The notes below the pieces were generated by a model, which did not search any database, was not told where the DNA came from, and saw only the letters and a program-made list of their open reading frames with translations. This document shows, piece by piece, positions 26,406 through 38,806 of a stretch of DNA of 64,000 bases (position 1 is its first letter; the number at the start of each line of letters is the position of its first letter). Position numbers and translations under genes: made by a program. Source of the DNA: Phytoseiulus persimilis (lineage: Eukaryota > Arthropoda > Arachnida > Mesostigmata > Phytoseiidae); the NCBI GenBank assembly GCA_037576195.1, contig CM075102.1, forward strand, positions 49,224,745 to 49,288,744, read 5' to 3'.

Positions 26406-27372
26406 ACTGTAGTCTTCTTAGCGGCCCGAAGTGAATTTGATGGCGTTCATCCTGACCACAGCTGGCCGTTGGTTCCGTTTTGAGTTCAAGCCACTGCACC
26501 GAAAGATCGGCATACAGACCGATGAAGCGACGGATGAACGGGCGAGGAACGCATACAGGGACACGGCGAGAACTCTCGCAGCGAGAGCCCGGAGCGAGGC
26601 AGAGTGATGCTACACAGCATCATCATCATGTCTGTTTGTATAATTCAATGCTTCTTCTATCTATACACAGCCAGCGAGAGCGAGTGAGCACCGGGAACGC
26701 GAACAAGAATAACGATCTGCCGAACTCACTACCTTATCCAGCCACGAGAGCGGACCCTCCGAGGGAACTTATCTTCCAGCTCTGAACAGCCTCCTTGATC
26801 GGTGGACTCGAGTCTTTCCCGCCCGCCGTCGAGCCCTGTCAACGCAACGCCGGCGGATAACCGGATCGGATCAGGGAAACAGAAAACCGTCGCCAGAGAA
26901 ATCTGCAACCATGTGTTCCAGAACGACCTGGAGCCAAGAGTCATCGCCGTCAACCAACTGTTTGTTCGAATCGCAGCCCCAGGAACTCTGCTCAAGCCTC
27001 CGTCAGGTTTCTCCACTTACAGTTGTTCTCGCTAATCTGTCTGGCGGATTCGTATCTGACGATCCACAGTGCATCGATCGATCGATTAACCAGACAGTAC
27101 GTCCACCGTTGGTTGAGATTCTCGGGACTGCGGATCCGGGTTTTGACAATCCAGAGCGCGATGTTCAAGGCTCCAGGAACGGGCACATAACTCCGACGAC
27201 TCGCGTGTGAACTACCTCGGGACACTCACTTGCTTGGGGCCGTAAGCTCCATTCACTTGAGTTCTATCATGTTGATCCTATTCTAGAGAACCGTGTTCCT
27301 CCTGTTACGAGCAGGGTCCAAGTGTTATTGTGCAGAGTCTGCGGGCTTTTAGCTCCTGGCCTTATAGTAAAT

Positions 27373-27452
27373 TGTGTTGTTGCTGTGGTGGTCGTGGTGG
27401 TGGTTGTTGTGGTCGTCGTTGTCGTCGCCGTTGCTGTTGTTGTTGTTGTTGG
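27373..27452 (+). repeat. Trinucleotide repeat (GTT/GTC/GTG)
   Basis: About 80 bases in which nearly every third base pair repeats the pattern G-T-N or T-T-G, mixing GTT, GTC, GTG and TGC. The minus strand would read as polythreonine, broken by a few alanines. It looks like a decayed microsatellite rather than a coding tract, because no flanking protein-like sequence or splice site supports an exon. Confidence 0.85.
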
Positions 27453-30400
27453 TCTTCTATCCCCACTCACTGCCTCTCCTCACGCACACAAGAGCAGCTG
27501 ACGAACAACACTCACTGCCACACAGAACTGCTCCACTCACTGGCAACCAATCCGCCAAAACGGCGGGCACAGACCACGAAAACAGCCCTTACCATCTCCC
27601 TCAGAGCCGTGAGGAAAGAGTCTCTGAGGGAGAAGGGACCGAGACCGCGACAACGGGGAGCTCCTCCGGCGCGAAATTTCCAACTTGACAACTCTCATCC
27701 TCTGCATCGAGAAGCGCGGCCGCGACTGCCGTTACCTCGGTTGCGGTCGGTCGGGCCGAATGAGCAAGAGGCGATGGCCACGACTTCAGAATCAGCGTTA
27801 CGAGCAGAAGCCGACCGCTGAACTTTTCTGTTGCTCCGGCAACCAGCGCGGGTTCCCGTGCTCCCAAGAGGCACCCGACTTCGAAAAATACGACCGCGCA
27901 GCCACAGTTTTGGGCGTTCACGAACGATCAGGACTCGGGACGCGCACATGAGTTCGGACGATACGCCGATTCGTCCATCCCGACAGTCCCGTTCCCGCTT
28001 CATCCGTTTCTGTCACAACTCCAGGGCTCCTTATTCTCTCGCGAGAGTTTGGGAGGAACCACCCTTCGGATAACTCGCATCCAGACGAGATGAACTCAGT
28101 ACTGTGCACGAGTTCTCCTCCGACCGACTTCAGGTCATCGCAGCCCGATGCGTTGGCAACGAAGCTCGATGCGAAACGGATTGGGGCCGCAGAAGACCGT
28201 TTCAGTTGTGACGAGGGATCGTTTTCCAGGATATTCGTTCATTGTTCCTTGATTGAGAATGGTTATGTTCTTCCTTGGTAACTTGAGCCAGGCCACGCAT
28301 TGTATCCGAGGTTGATATTTGAGTAGCTCTGAGCGGAAGTCAGCGAATGCGAAGGTCAGCTGGTCTAGCCCGATCGCTACGTGTCGTCAGAGGGCTCGTC
28401 CGACGACCAATTACGCGATCAATCACCGGCCGTGCATTGTTCAGAATTTTGTCAAACGACGTCTTTCCGCAGCCGTTTCCGACAGAGAAGTTCCCCGGCC
28501 ACTTGAATGAATCACGGCTGGTTATGCCGGAAAAGTGAGAACGCTCGAACTTGGACTGATCGGAAGACTGCGCGGCTGACAAGGCAGATCAGCGGCTTTG
28601 AAATCCCGGATTCCATTCCAAACGCCATTTTTCGCTCGGAATACGAGGGTGGCGGGGCGTGACGACGGGAACAGATGTCAACAGACTGTCACCCGTGAGT
28701 CAGCGGCTCAGTTTCCTCCAGCCTATCTGGGCTCTGAGTGACATGGATCACAGAAAGGATCCACGCAGACGGCCGTAACAGCGTTCTCCGCACCCACAGT
28801 GCGTCACTGCGCGATGTAGCGCTGCTTATCGCGCGCGGGCAAATTCGATTCCGTCTCCCGAACCCCAGCTGGGGGGTTCGTCCCCGCCTGTTGCGTCGTG
28901 ATGTTCCGAGGGAACGGCCGCGAGGAGATCTGGTCCTCTGCAACGGCGATCGGTGTCCGTAGCGCTCAGAACCGCGCGAGTATGCGCGTTGCTCAGGAGC
29001 TGAAACGCCCGATGTAGGCATGCCGTGTCCATCTGTACTCCTGCCGGTACCGTTCTCCTGGGGCCCAGCCGCAGAGGAGTTCTGCAGTTGTTGTCGTAGA
29101 TCCCTCCTCCGTTCTAGTGGGAGGCATCTCCCTCCCCGCCAACGCCTTTCCCTCCTCTTTATTTTCTTCCATTCCAGCATTGCCGCCTGTTGAGTCCGCA
29201 GTCCGCCACTGCATCACTTCCTCGAGCGTCTGACACAGCTGCACGAGGGATGAGACGAGAGATATCGGCTCGCAGCGACAGCTGCCAATGCGCGCTCAGA
29301 AAACATGAATGGTCAGGGGATGTCGAGTGATAGAAATTCGTTTTCTGAGCTCACACGCCGACCATCCACCCGACCGGAGCGACGAATTACGTCTCAACTG
29401 GAACGTCGGAGACCCTTCGTTCCGGAAATCCCAGAGAACATCCATCCGAGGCTTCCGCAACCGAATACTCCTGGAAGCCTCGCCTATTGTTGAGGATGAT
29501 TGAACGAAACTCTGATCTTCTGAAGGCCGCTGCCGCTTCATATCGTTCTGGAGCGTGTTGGGAACGACTTCCACTCGATAGTCGGAGTCAGGCTTGCCGA
29601 GGATTCTCCGAAGAATCGATCTCCACAATAGCGCGATAAATGAGGCCAGACGTATCTCAGAACGCCGGAAGCACGCATACGGGGTTGCGCAACGCCCCTA
29701 GTCCGGGAGCTGATCGGGGTTGGATGAGAAACAAAATTGATTCTTCGACTCGGAACTATAATAAGATGCGATCCCTTTGCCTGGGCCTCAGGGAATAAAT
29801 TCTAATTATCATTCCTGCCTCTCAGGAATTTCAGAGAATCGGAAATCGATTCGCAGTTGCCGTCACCATCGAGCCTAGAAGCTGAAAGACGACTGCTGGC
29901 ATATTCTTTCGATCAAAGAACGAGGACTGGCATCGGCGAAAGCAAAGCCAGTACAGATAAGGGTTGCAGATTCGGAAATCGACTCGAGGTACAATAGAAC
30001 GGGCAACATCGAGGTATCGCAGTTGAGATGATTCATCGATGCGCCACAGGAGCCGAGGCGGGTCCGCATAGAATCAAAATGATCAATGCGGACTTCCCTC
30101 GCGGTCGATCGCGCTGCTCAAGGCCGCTGAGCATTTGGGTCGATAACCGGACGAATCCGGAAGCGGGAATGGCAAGACATCCCGATACAAGCACAAGCTT
30201 GAGGATATGTACCCTCGGAGAGCCGGTCCGTCTTCGCTTCTCAACGGGGAGAAACCCGCGACTCATTCAAAGAATTCCGAACTGAGACAAAAACAAGATA
30301 ATTGACTTTTTGTGCGAGCACAGTGATCTATGTAGTGGACTTCCCAGAGAAAGTGTGGTTTTTTCCACAAGATTTTGCAGCGAAATTTTCCGGGAGCGGA

Positions 30401-32509
30401 TGACCGCTTCGCTGTCGACAAGTATCTTCGAGCTCTTCAATCCATCATTGTAAGACTGGTGGTTCGTGCGCCATAGTGGCGAAGGCCGTCGCTCGGCGGC
30501 TGCAGACAGGAACAGGAGAACAGGCACCGGCGTCAGTTCGACTGCCGGAAAATGATGTAATCACAGCCTGAGATAATCGGTACCGGCTCTCTCGCCGCTC
30601 TGAAGGAACTTCAGGCGGCAGGTCGGACTTCGTCGATTCCCAATCTGACCGCTGATCTTCACCTCCGGTCGAGTCCCTTGAAGTCAGAAACGCTCCTAGC
30701 TGATCCCGAGAAGCGACTGAGGAATGGTATCGAGGTCTCAAGTTGAATGCTTGTCTGTGCGAATGATTGTCAATTCAGTGACTTCATGATAATCACGGTA
30801 CTCGCCCACGAGGTCGAGATCTGATTCTGATATTCCGTCATCATGATGTAGCCGAATAGCCTTTTTCGATTTGTTTACCGAATTGGAGGAAGCGAGGGAG
30901 GTGACCAGCCGAGTCCATTCTCGTCGGGGTTTGGAGACCTTCGCCGTCAGTCGATTTCCAGAGCGTCGTTCGTACACCCTCTCTCGTTGAAATTTTCCTC
31001 GTCTCCAAGATCTGGATGAGTTCGAGCTCTAAGAGTATCGGGGCATCTTGTGAGATCAGTTGGGCATTTCCGAGCTCAAAATCTCCCGGAAGCCTCCAGA
31101 TGGGAGGCAGGCACGTGCTCCTCCTGATCGGACAGTGTCGTGGATTGGCGACGGAGTGTTCCATGGCCACTAGTGACTCACGCGCAGCTCCTGCAAATGA
31201 TTATTGGACTTTGAATGATAGTTGTTGGATAGCGAACTCTGTCTCCTTAGGGAACGGTCGAGAATTTCATTTTGGAACAAGAAACTGCAGTGGATTGTGC
31301 GTCGTGGAGGGTTAACCGATGTAAACCATCGAGTGTACGGGAGATTCAGGAGTGGATGTCAACAACAAGTTTCGATTCGGAGACCATTTACCCAAGCTGC
31401 CCAACGAAGCGCTTTCATCCGGATCAACGCCATCCTTCGCTGTTACTCCCACACATCCCCAACTCCGTCTGTTCGAGCCCATGAGGCCTGCGTTATTCCC
31501 TTCGCAGCGCTCAGCCGTTGTCCAGTATTCCCGCGACTCGATGGTGGTGGAAAACTTGAGAACGTGCGAAGTTAGTCTAAGAAATGAGTGGAACTCATAT
31601 GTCACCGCACTACACGAGGGAACTGACAGTTCGGAAAACGGAGAGAGCTGAGATGTCACCTAACGACACAAGAAAACTGAGGTCTCAAGAGAGGCTCGAA
31701 AGAGGGATGTCCCCTTCCTCAACGTTCGTTGGAATAGCAAAGCATCACATGCTCTGAAGGAGGAATCGGGTACTGTTGAAGTATATAATCTGTAACACTG
31801 AACTCGTTTGCAAGTTATTCATAATCAGCCTTCCACCTCATTGGGCTTATCCCACGACGAGCAAGTTTCGACTCGGAAACGTCTTATTTGAGGCGACTGT
31901 ACCTTTTTGGCTCATTCGTGTCTTCGAGCTTCATTGGTGATGGACGGATATGGTTTCAGCTTCCTCTGGACGTCTGTGAACTGACGGGGGATGGTCCTTT
32001 TCGATTTTGGTTCCGCTGTCATATTTCTTCGATGGCCTACGCCACACCGTGGAATCTCGAGAAGCTCCATGCACAATACTTTCGTTTGGTTGCGAATGGA
32101 CGCTCAGCTATCGAGCTCCGCAGGAGCGGCACGGTTTCGAGTTTCTCGAGGGTCACCGTTCAGTTCTGTACCCAACCAGTTGAGTTATGAGACGTTTCGC
32201 CAAGCTCACCGGAATCCGGATGTCGACACGATACATCGGTGGAATCTAGAACACTGGGGAGCTTTCTCCCTGCAGTGAACCATTGAAATGAGCGTTGTTC
32301 CACTTCGGACTCTCGTCACTTTCCAGTATTGTTGAAATCTCGAAAGCAAAAACGGCCATCGGCAGGTCCCGAGATTTCCGATAGAACCGTCGAAATGCTT
32401 CATCTGGGACGCCCGTGCACGCGGTCCTGCCGACGGCCAGCGGATCCAGGTGGCGTTTTTTTCGTCCGGTTCATCAGAGCGAATTCACCACCCCTGAAGA
32501 ATTGCCCTG

Positions 32510-32782
32510 CTATGCTAGTGCGAAGACCAGTTCTCTCGACAACGCAAGAATGGTATCTTCCAGCGCCGCAACGAAGTCCATTAACGCCGGGTATCCCAGC
32601 GCGCCGGCCCCAGTCGGACCGAGACCGGTAACTACTCCCCCAACGATGGACAAGCCTATTTTGTTTTTTCCGTCTCTGCTGTCATGCTCCCACAAGAAGC
32701 TCTCCGTTTCGGGCGGACGATGGGTACCGTAGGATAATCGGTCCATGTTCGTGCTTCCCTGAGACATCCACTCCGGCTCCTG
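32510..32782 (-). other. Candidate unassigned exon or small protein
   Basis: On the minus strand a good acceptor (ccaattctgttccag) precedes an open frame that runs to a stop at 32510. An in-frame ATG lies at 32767, which would give 85 residues. The first half is polar and mixed (contains MDRLSYGTHRPPETESF and FLWEHDSRDGKNK). The second half is Gly/Ala/Val-rich and hydrophobic enough for one membrane segment (GLSIVGGVVTGLGPTGAGAL). Residue composition is more protein-like than that of neighbouring frames, but I recognise no family and see no strong donor if it continues. The plus strand is also open here, so chance is quite possible. Confidence 0.25.
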
Positions 32783-33701
32783 CTGGAACAGAATTGGTTT
32801 CATTGAAATGGCTCTACAAGTCAGCGGCGGGAAGAATAAACCCGAGAGGGCGTCAGTATGTGAATGCGGATGTTCTCGAGTGTTGTGGAAGGCGCAACCA
32901 TTCACTTGGATAGGAACGTCGTACACTGAAACTTGGAATTTCAGTGTGATACGTGTGACGCACGTAGATCGTTCTCGAAACAAATCAGCTCATTGCCTCT
33001 TTTTTTTTCGTCAGCTCAGATGGCTCGCGAATTCTCACAGGTGGCGCAGCTAAGTTTGCTCGCTGTGAGGTGGAAGGGTGTCCATCTGACACAAAGTGCC
33101 CGCTGTTACCAGCATCCCGCTCTCAACTGGGAAGAAATAACGAGCCAATGCATGAGAAAGTCGCCATGAAAATCGTTCGTTTCTGGTGTTTCCGCCGGAA
33201 ACTGACCACCGGGGCGGGGATCGAGTTTTGATGGATCGAAAAAATCGACCGGAAAATGTCTCATCGATCGGATGGGAGAAAGAAAGCGCAACTTTAGCAT
33301 GGGGTTCGTGACCAGAAACCAGTTATCGTGAAGTCACAGAGCCCTCTTCGGTTAAGTTTCAGAGGATCCGCGGCACCCGCTATTGTGGCGGCATTTTTAT
33401 GATTTGGCTCGTGGGTTCTTCCCAGTTGAGAGCCGGATGCTTATTGTCGGATGAACACCTTTTCACATCACACCGAGCGAACTCAGCCGCCAAGTTTTGA
33501 AAAATAGAGATCGGAATGGAACGAAGGACGAGAGAGGCAGTTGGTTAGGTCAAAAATGTAGTCGAATAAATGAGCTACATCTTTCTTTCGAGATTACGAG
33601 GAATCCGCCTGTTCAGTTCCGGATAACGGTCAAATGAAAAATGGCAAGAAACATCTCCGACCTAACTTGAGCACCCTGTAGCTGATACCCACTAGAGAAA
33701 C
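32783..33701. other. No recognisable feature
   Basis: Non-coding spacer between the candidate exon and the reverse-transcriptase remnant. No open frame here looks protein-like, and I see no repeat unit. Confidence 0.5.
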
Positions 33702-34262
33702 CTAAGGCTCATTATCCGCAAGATGCGAGAGGATAGAAGTTCGAAAGAGTTTGAGAGTAGGTTGAAGGGTAGGCTTGGGGGGGAAAGGCATTCCAAAGGT
33801 GAGATGTGCGAGGGAAGAAGGTAGAGTCGAACTGAGCCGAGCGATTGGTGAATAATTGGACAGATTAGGCGTGCTGTTTGGCACTACGTCTGGGTACACG
33901 GACGCGGACCGGATGGGGAGGAACGACGGAAGGAATTTCAGCTGAGCATCGTCCATGGGAGTGTCGGTGGAACAGACAGAGGTCGCTAACCTTGCGTCAG
34001 GCGGACAAAGTTTCGGGAGGGGAGGTCAGGGTCTCACCGCGGATGAGACAAAAAGCACGCTTTTCTATAGAATCGAGGACGGGGAGGGATGAAGGAGCGG
34101 CGCGCCCCCAGACACGCGAGCAGTACTCGAGAGAGGAACGAATTCGGGTTTCATTGAGCAAAAAAATGTGAGAGGGGAGAAATAGAGGTTTTGGGTGAGT
34201 TTTCTTTGAGAAAAGCGTGAGTTTTGTCTTCAGTGAATTGAACCAGACCGAATTGGTCCAGC
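33702..34262 (-). mobile_element. Decayed non-LTR retrotransposon, reverse transcriptase C-terminal remnant
   Basis: Minus-strand translation shows the typical C-terminal end of a LINE reverse transcriptase. A stretch reading LNETRIRSSLEYCSRVWG is followed by LDSIEKRAFCLIRG, then KVSDLCLFHRHSHGRCS, FTNRSAQ, FFPRTSHLWNAFPP and a final KLFRTSILSHLADNEP before a stop. This order (I-R-S-x-L-E-Y-C-S-x-V-W-G, D-x-I-x-x-R-A, L-x-x-F-x-R, F-F-P-R-T-x-x-L-W-N) is characteristic of jockey/CR1-type elements. The copy is dead. It has in-frame stops after LTSPPETLSA and after RRSAKQHA, and a frame slip at the seven-base run at 33777-33783. The catalytic core was not found upstream; only a weak continuation (to about 34262) is visible, so this is a 5'-truncated insertion. 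Confidence 0.8.
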
Positions 34263-36300
34263 CTTGAAGAGCCTACGCGAGACTCCCTCCAGAACGGGCA
34301 TATATGTAGATTGCGCATACAGAACGTGCTGCCCATGCTGACCACTGTTCACATTCGGTGAAATTCCTCGACAAGTGAAGGATTTGAGACTCGAAATCCA
34401 ATATATTTATAATTCCAGCCGGTCGGAGCTTATGGGGCACTAGGTTCGAATTATTGGTGCGGGTAAGCTATGTAAGACCAAATCCGAGGGGCACTTCGAG
34501 GAGGGACGATAACGCGAAGATCAGGGAACGTGGGCTCTTCAAGCTCAAAGCGGGAGTATGGAAACATGGAATGAGACGACGAGATTCTTGCCCGCGTTTC
34601 GGTGCGCTCTTCGACATCGCAGTCAACAACGACACCGAAAACATACCCGACTGAAATGCGGCACAAATTTTAGGCGGCTCTCCATCCCGCCATTCCAGTG
34701 AGCAGCTCGAGAGACAAGAGAAACACGATCCAGCGGGAATAGACACGGCCAAAACTTCTCCCACTGGCTGAATTGTAAAATATGATACCGTTCTCTCCCT
34801 GCTTAAGGTCAGAAACAATCCGGGTATCATACGGACTGTGCACTGAAATCGCCCGTCCATCGCAAATCCCCATCTCTCGCCACCCGAGCGTCGGATCATG
34901 ACCTCGTTCGGTAGACTTCGTCCCTCGACCCTCTCAATTGTGCGGAGCGCTACCTCTCTTTGCTTTTTGTTTTGTTGTGCGCGTGTTCTTCGTTCAGTCA
35001 AGACGCTAAGCCGAGCTTCGGGCGCGTCCGCTCCGATCAGTAGCTGAAGGTAATCCTGTTCTCTGCCTTGAATCTCCCTTTTGTTCTGCCGCTGGCGCAT
35101 TCTGGAACCCATAAAAGCGATTTATCGGAGGAACCGGCCGCGAAATCCAGTATTCACTCTTCTCATTGGCCGGTTTCAACTCAGGAATAGAGCTCGCAAT
35201 TTCAAGCATCAATTGATTCATTACTATCAGGGGGTGCTTTGAAGAATTGATGAACAATGCCACGAAGTTCAGGCTCTTGCCATGAGCGCGGTCCCTGTCC
35301 GTGTGAACGAAGGCTCAACATGTTCCCCAAGAAACAAACGGATACAATAGATTCACAGTTCCGCGTTCGCTAAATCTGGCCGGTCCGCATGGTTGTCTCG
35401 GAGGACTGACTCCGACGATGGATGGCTCAAGCGAAATAGATCTCGAGAATGTCTGAGCTCGTCGACTGAAGAATCCGTCTCAATGCTCATCCGTCTCACC
35501 CGATGAGAGAGGAACTGATATGACAATCATCCGTTTTTGAATTGATTACCAGGGAAGAATGCATGAAAATCGAGAGAAAACGCCGTACGAAAGAAGTACA
35601 TCGATTCGATACGCTGCCTGATATAACTCTTATCCTGAGCTTCTGCAATGACCCTGAGACCAACTGAGTCAACAGAAAGAATGATTTCTAAGGACAGGCA
35701 ACAGAGCTGATCGCTAACTCTGCCACGGGCGGCATGCACGCTGCGGAAAGGGCTTTTTAGACGTCCGTCTTATGAGAACATCGTAGGCTGAGCCCGAATC
35801 CTCAGAGAACAAACGGAATAATTTTTCCCGTCCTCATCCCCAGCGGCCACCTCAGATTAACACAAGGTTATTTCTGGGCTTGGACTGATCAGCGGTCTCG
35901 TTCGGAAACAAAAAACGGCTCCAGAAGCATTCCCACCTCGATATCATCCTAAGGTGCTCGCTCAATGGGAAATTCGTTGGCTCGTGCAACTCCAATCGGA
36001 GGACGCAGCGTTCGTCTCACAAACTCACAACTCGCAGGATTCCACTTGAGAACGGGAGCGCGCATATTTCGATTGTAGAACTTGGCGGTGCAAACCACAA
36101 TATGGATGGAAGCGAGGACTTTGTTTTCCGGTTGAACCTCTCAGCCCGCCCTCAGAAGTGTCCCGGGATTACCTTTCGGTATTGCTTCAGTAACACTCCC
36201 TATCGCCTCGCAAATCCCATTGCGGGCGGTGGGCTTGGCTTGAGATGTTTCAGATTTAATTCTGATATAAATTAAATCCTCTTTTTACCACATAAGGAAT
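34263..36300. other. No recognisable gene
   Basis: Two kilobases between the two mobile-element remnants. A 214-codon minus-strand open frame (34468-35112) abuts the reverse-transcriptase remnant, but I could not match it to a gag, endonuclease or reverse-transcriptase segment. I leave it unassigned. Nothing else stands out. Confidence 0.45.
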
Positions 36301-36390
36301 TTTCGTTGTCGGCCGGGGATCGAACCCGCGATGGAAGCGAGGACTGACGCGTCTTAATGTGCCCTAACCCGGTAGCACTTCGACGCAGCA
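36301..36390 (-). mobile_element. tRNA-like element, probably tRNA-derived SINE
   Basis: The minus strand carries a good RNA polymerase III B box (GGTTCGATCCC, at 36317-36327) inside a CGGG/CCCG T-arm-like hairpin. About 32 bases upstream is an A-box-like segment whose ends pair as a D-arm (GTGC...GCAC, 36359-36378). No seven-base acceptor stem or convincing anticodon arm can be built, so it is not a functional tRNA. Sequence after the B box (GGCCGACAACGAAAA, then A/T-rich) resembles the junction of tRNA-derived SINEs of arthropods such as the tick Ruka family. Family membership is inference. Confidence 0.5.
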
Positions 36391-38806
36391 CGTGCATGCT
36401 CGTTCAACGGAATTCAGCAAGCGTGTAGAAAGTACTGTGGAATTTGATGCCACAGCGGAAAACAAAGCGGAAGTTTCACCCACGGAATCATGACGCGGAT
36501 CTCAATAACCGAAGACGTGCTTAGACCTGTTACCAATGACACCCGAGCAACTAACAAGAAGATCGATAGATCGATCGAACACAGGGCAGAGTACACAAGA
36601 AACTGGTTTATCGAAACTGCATACTTTAGCGCAGCCATGTAATCGGACGTGAGCCGCTGAGGCGAGACTGTCACCTGGCTCTAGAGCGACGCTTGTGTGG
36701 AGTAGAACTCTATGGAGCGGAATCAGAGAGAGACCTGGGAACTGCCCTTTTAGATCCTGTATTATGTAATAAGAGCCTCACATTCCAGCTCATTTCCCAA
36801 TTTTTCTTGGTCGTGCGTGAATGCATGTCTTTCCTGAGGCTCTTTCCTCTATTCCCATTGCAATTTTCCCTCCTTTCCGCACTCGGAGTTCCTTTCGTGA
36901 ATCACAGGGTGTCCCCTTCGTGAGTTGTTCGTCAGAGAAAAAGGAGAGGAGAAAGAAGGAGCGCTGGGGCTCCAATCGAGTTCCTGGCTTGGTGAATTTG
37001 AAAAAGTAATGATGTTGAAGTTCTGTTTGCGTGAAAAGTTCCGAAGTTCTGTTGATTTCAGTATCAAAATACGATGATGGGAGTTCCATCCACGGAGCTC
37101 GCACAGCGAAATAAAGGCGACCATACACGATTCCAGTTCGGGTGCGACCAGACAACCTTCACTGGAGCCGAGACAAACACAACGGGAAAGGCCAATGGAA
37201 GAGTCAGCAATAACCGGAACTCTGCTGCATCCCTTCTTACGAGGCTCCACCGGGCTGTATATGAGCTCAGAGACTGGAACCCGTGTCGCTCACCTCGATG
37301 ATTCGACGCGGATGCGTGTGAGTGTGTCATCCAGCGCTCCACGTGAGAAGCAGGACGTTTCTCCCCAACTCTTGAAAGGCGATACTCGCAATTCTGCTTG
37401 ATGATAACGTTCAGTGTTCGTCCACCGCACGATCGAGTCTTCATCTCGACGCCGTCAACTCGATCGGAGCTCGGCCACAGAAGGGAGGCACTCGGGCTTC
37501 TTGTGGGGTGTCTTCCGCTTGCAACGGGTAAGGAGCTGGAAGTGCGTCACAAAGCTGCTCACAGATATCGCCGGTGGTTCTCTCAAGCCACGAAACCGTC
37601 TGCGTCTCAAAACGCTCTGTCTTGTAGCCCAACCGGCTCTACATCCCACCAACTTGAAGTACGTGACTGCAATCAACCCACGTTAAATGAAGAACCTTGA
37701 GTCCGTGCCTTCGTCCTATTGCTCGACTTCTCGACTGCGGCTTCCTCCAACGCGTTTCCTGAACCATAACCTCGGTGCCTTCGTTTTCGCCGAACATCAG
37801 CCACGAGTCGCCTGCTTCGGCTGCGCCAGCCAAGAGCCTTGCTAACCGTCAACGAGCGACTTCATATCATTGCTTTCATAAGGTAATACGTCCGCTGAGC
37901 CAACGGGTATGGTTCGACCGACCTCGGAATCGTTTCCATAAATCGGGCTACCCCCAGGGATCGATTTCGTCCGTAAAAGATGCTCCAGCGCGATTCGGAG
38001 GTATCGGATGTCGATTGGCGCCGACGCCAGAGGCTCGGGCGTCATCCCGACGGAGAGCGGTCTTGGAAAAGTCCGAGCTCCTCAAGCTACCGTGAATGTT
38101 TGTTAGAGATACTTATTTTTCGTCCCTCGTGACATAGATACGTTGTTCAGTGGTCGCAACAGCTTCCCGGGAGAGAACAGAATGCAGAGTTCTTCCTCCG
38201 ATCTACAGACCCATTTCATGGGAAGAACGGGCTCACAAGCTCGTGATCTCGACACTCTCTGGGGGAAACGACACAGTACTTTTGGAACACTTCAAAGGAC
38301 CCCGTGGGCATTGCGGTCACCTCAGCCATTCTTCATGGCGATGCCGACCGAACTACGGAATTGTCTGAAATTTCATCGGCTAGCTGTTGTCGCAGATAGA
38401 GACGAGCCTGAGGGAAGCGAGCCACCGGAGTTCGGAACACGAACTCTGTGCACATCGGGTTTCTCGTCGAGAGAACAAAGAAGTGTGTAAACAATCTTTG
38501 TGATGGACCGATTGCATCAATGTTTCGATGTGCACGTTTAGATTTGAGGAGGCGCGCAGTTGATTCGCGAGCGCGGTCAGCGTGGCAATAGTCGCCGAGA
38601 ACATCAGCTGCACATCTGTTGATTTCATTTACAATTGAACCCAACTCTAGAGCCGGAAAACATGCCATCATCGTCCAGAGGTACAGTTTTACTCATACAG
38701 CCGAGGTCAGATCCCGAGCCAATGAGCTTTACCTGCCCAGCTCGTGATCCGGGAACACGTAGTTGCTGGGGCGAATGAGAACATTTTATTTTCTCCGTGA
38801 AGATAG
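36391..38806. other. Region 5' of the Tudor gene, upstream exons not resolved
   Basis: The Tudor gene must have further 5' exons, and this region is the likely place. Two plus-strand stretches are candidates. One is about 38151-38330, after an acceptor-like gttgttcag, reading LPPIYRPISWEERAHKLVIS. The other is about 38395-38488, after tgttgtcgcag, reading RDEPEGSEPPEFGTRTLCTS. Neither has a donor that fixes the phase. A minus-strand frame at 38380-38628 (VQLMFSATIATLTALANQL) is also fairly protein-like. None is certain enough to call. Confidence 0.3.

Larger units (their letters stand above)
20475..32509. other. Long stretch with no recognisable gene
   Basis: Twelve kilobases with no exon that I can assign. 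It contains a 17-base G run, a GAGC/GGGC-type short repeat and a trinucleotide repeat, each listed separately. The longest open frame is a 229-codon minus frame (25478-26167) rich in Phe, Arg and Ser and with no known motif. The plus strand of the same DNA is also open in places, so I treat the frame as chance. Confidence 0.5.

Noticed and set aside
34468-35112. 214-codon minus-strand frame next to the LINE remnant, considered as upstream reverse transcriptase
   Set aside because: No F/Y-x-D-D, fingers or palm motif, and composition unlike reverse transcriptase.
38380-38628. Minus-strand frame with MFSATIATLTALANQL, considered as helicase motif III (SAT)
   Set aside because: No Walker A, DEAD or HRxGR motif lies in order on the minus strand nearby, and there is no convincing donor.
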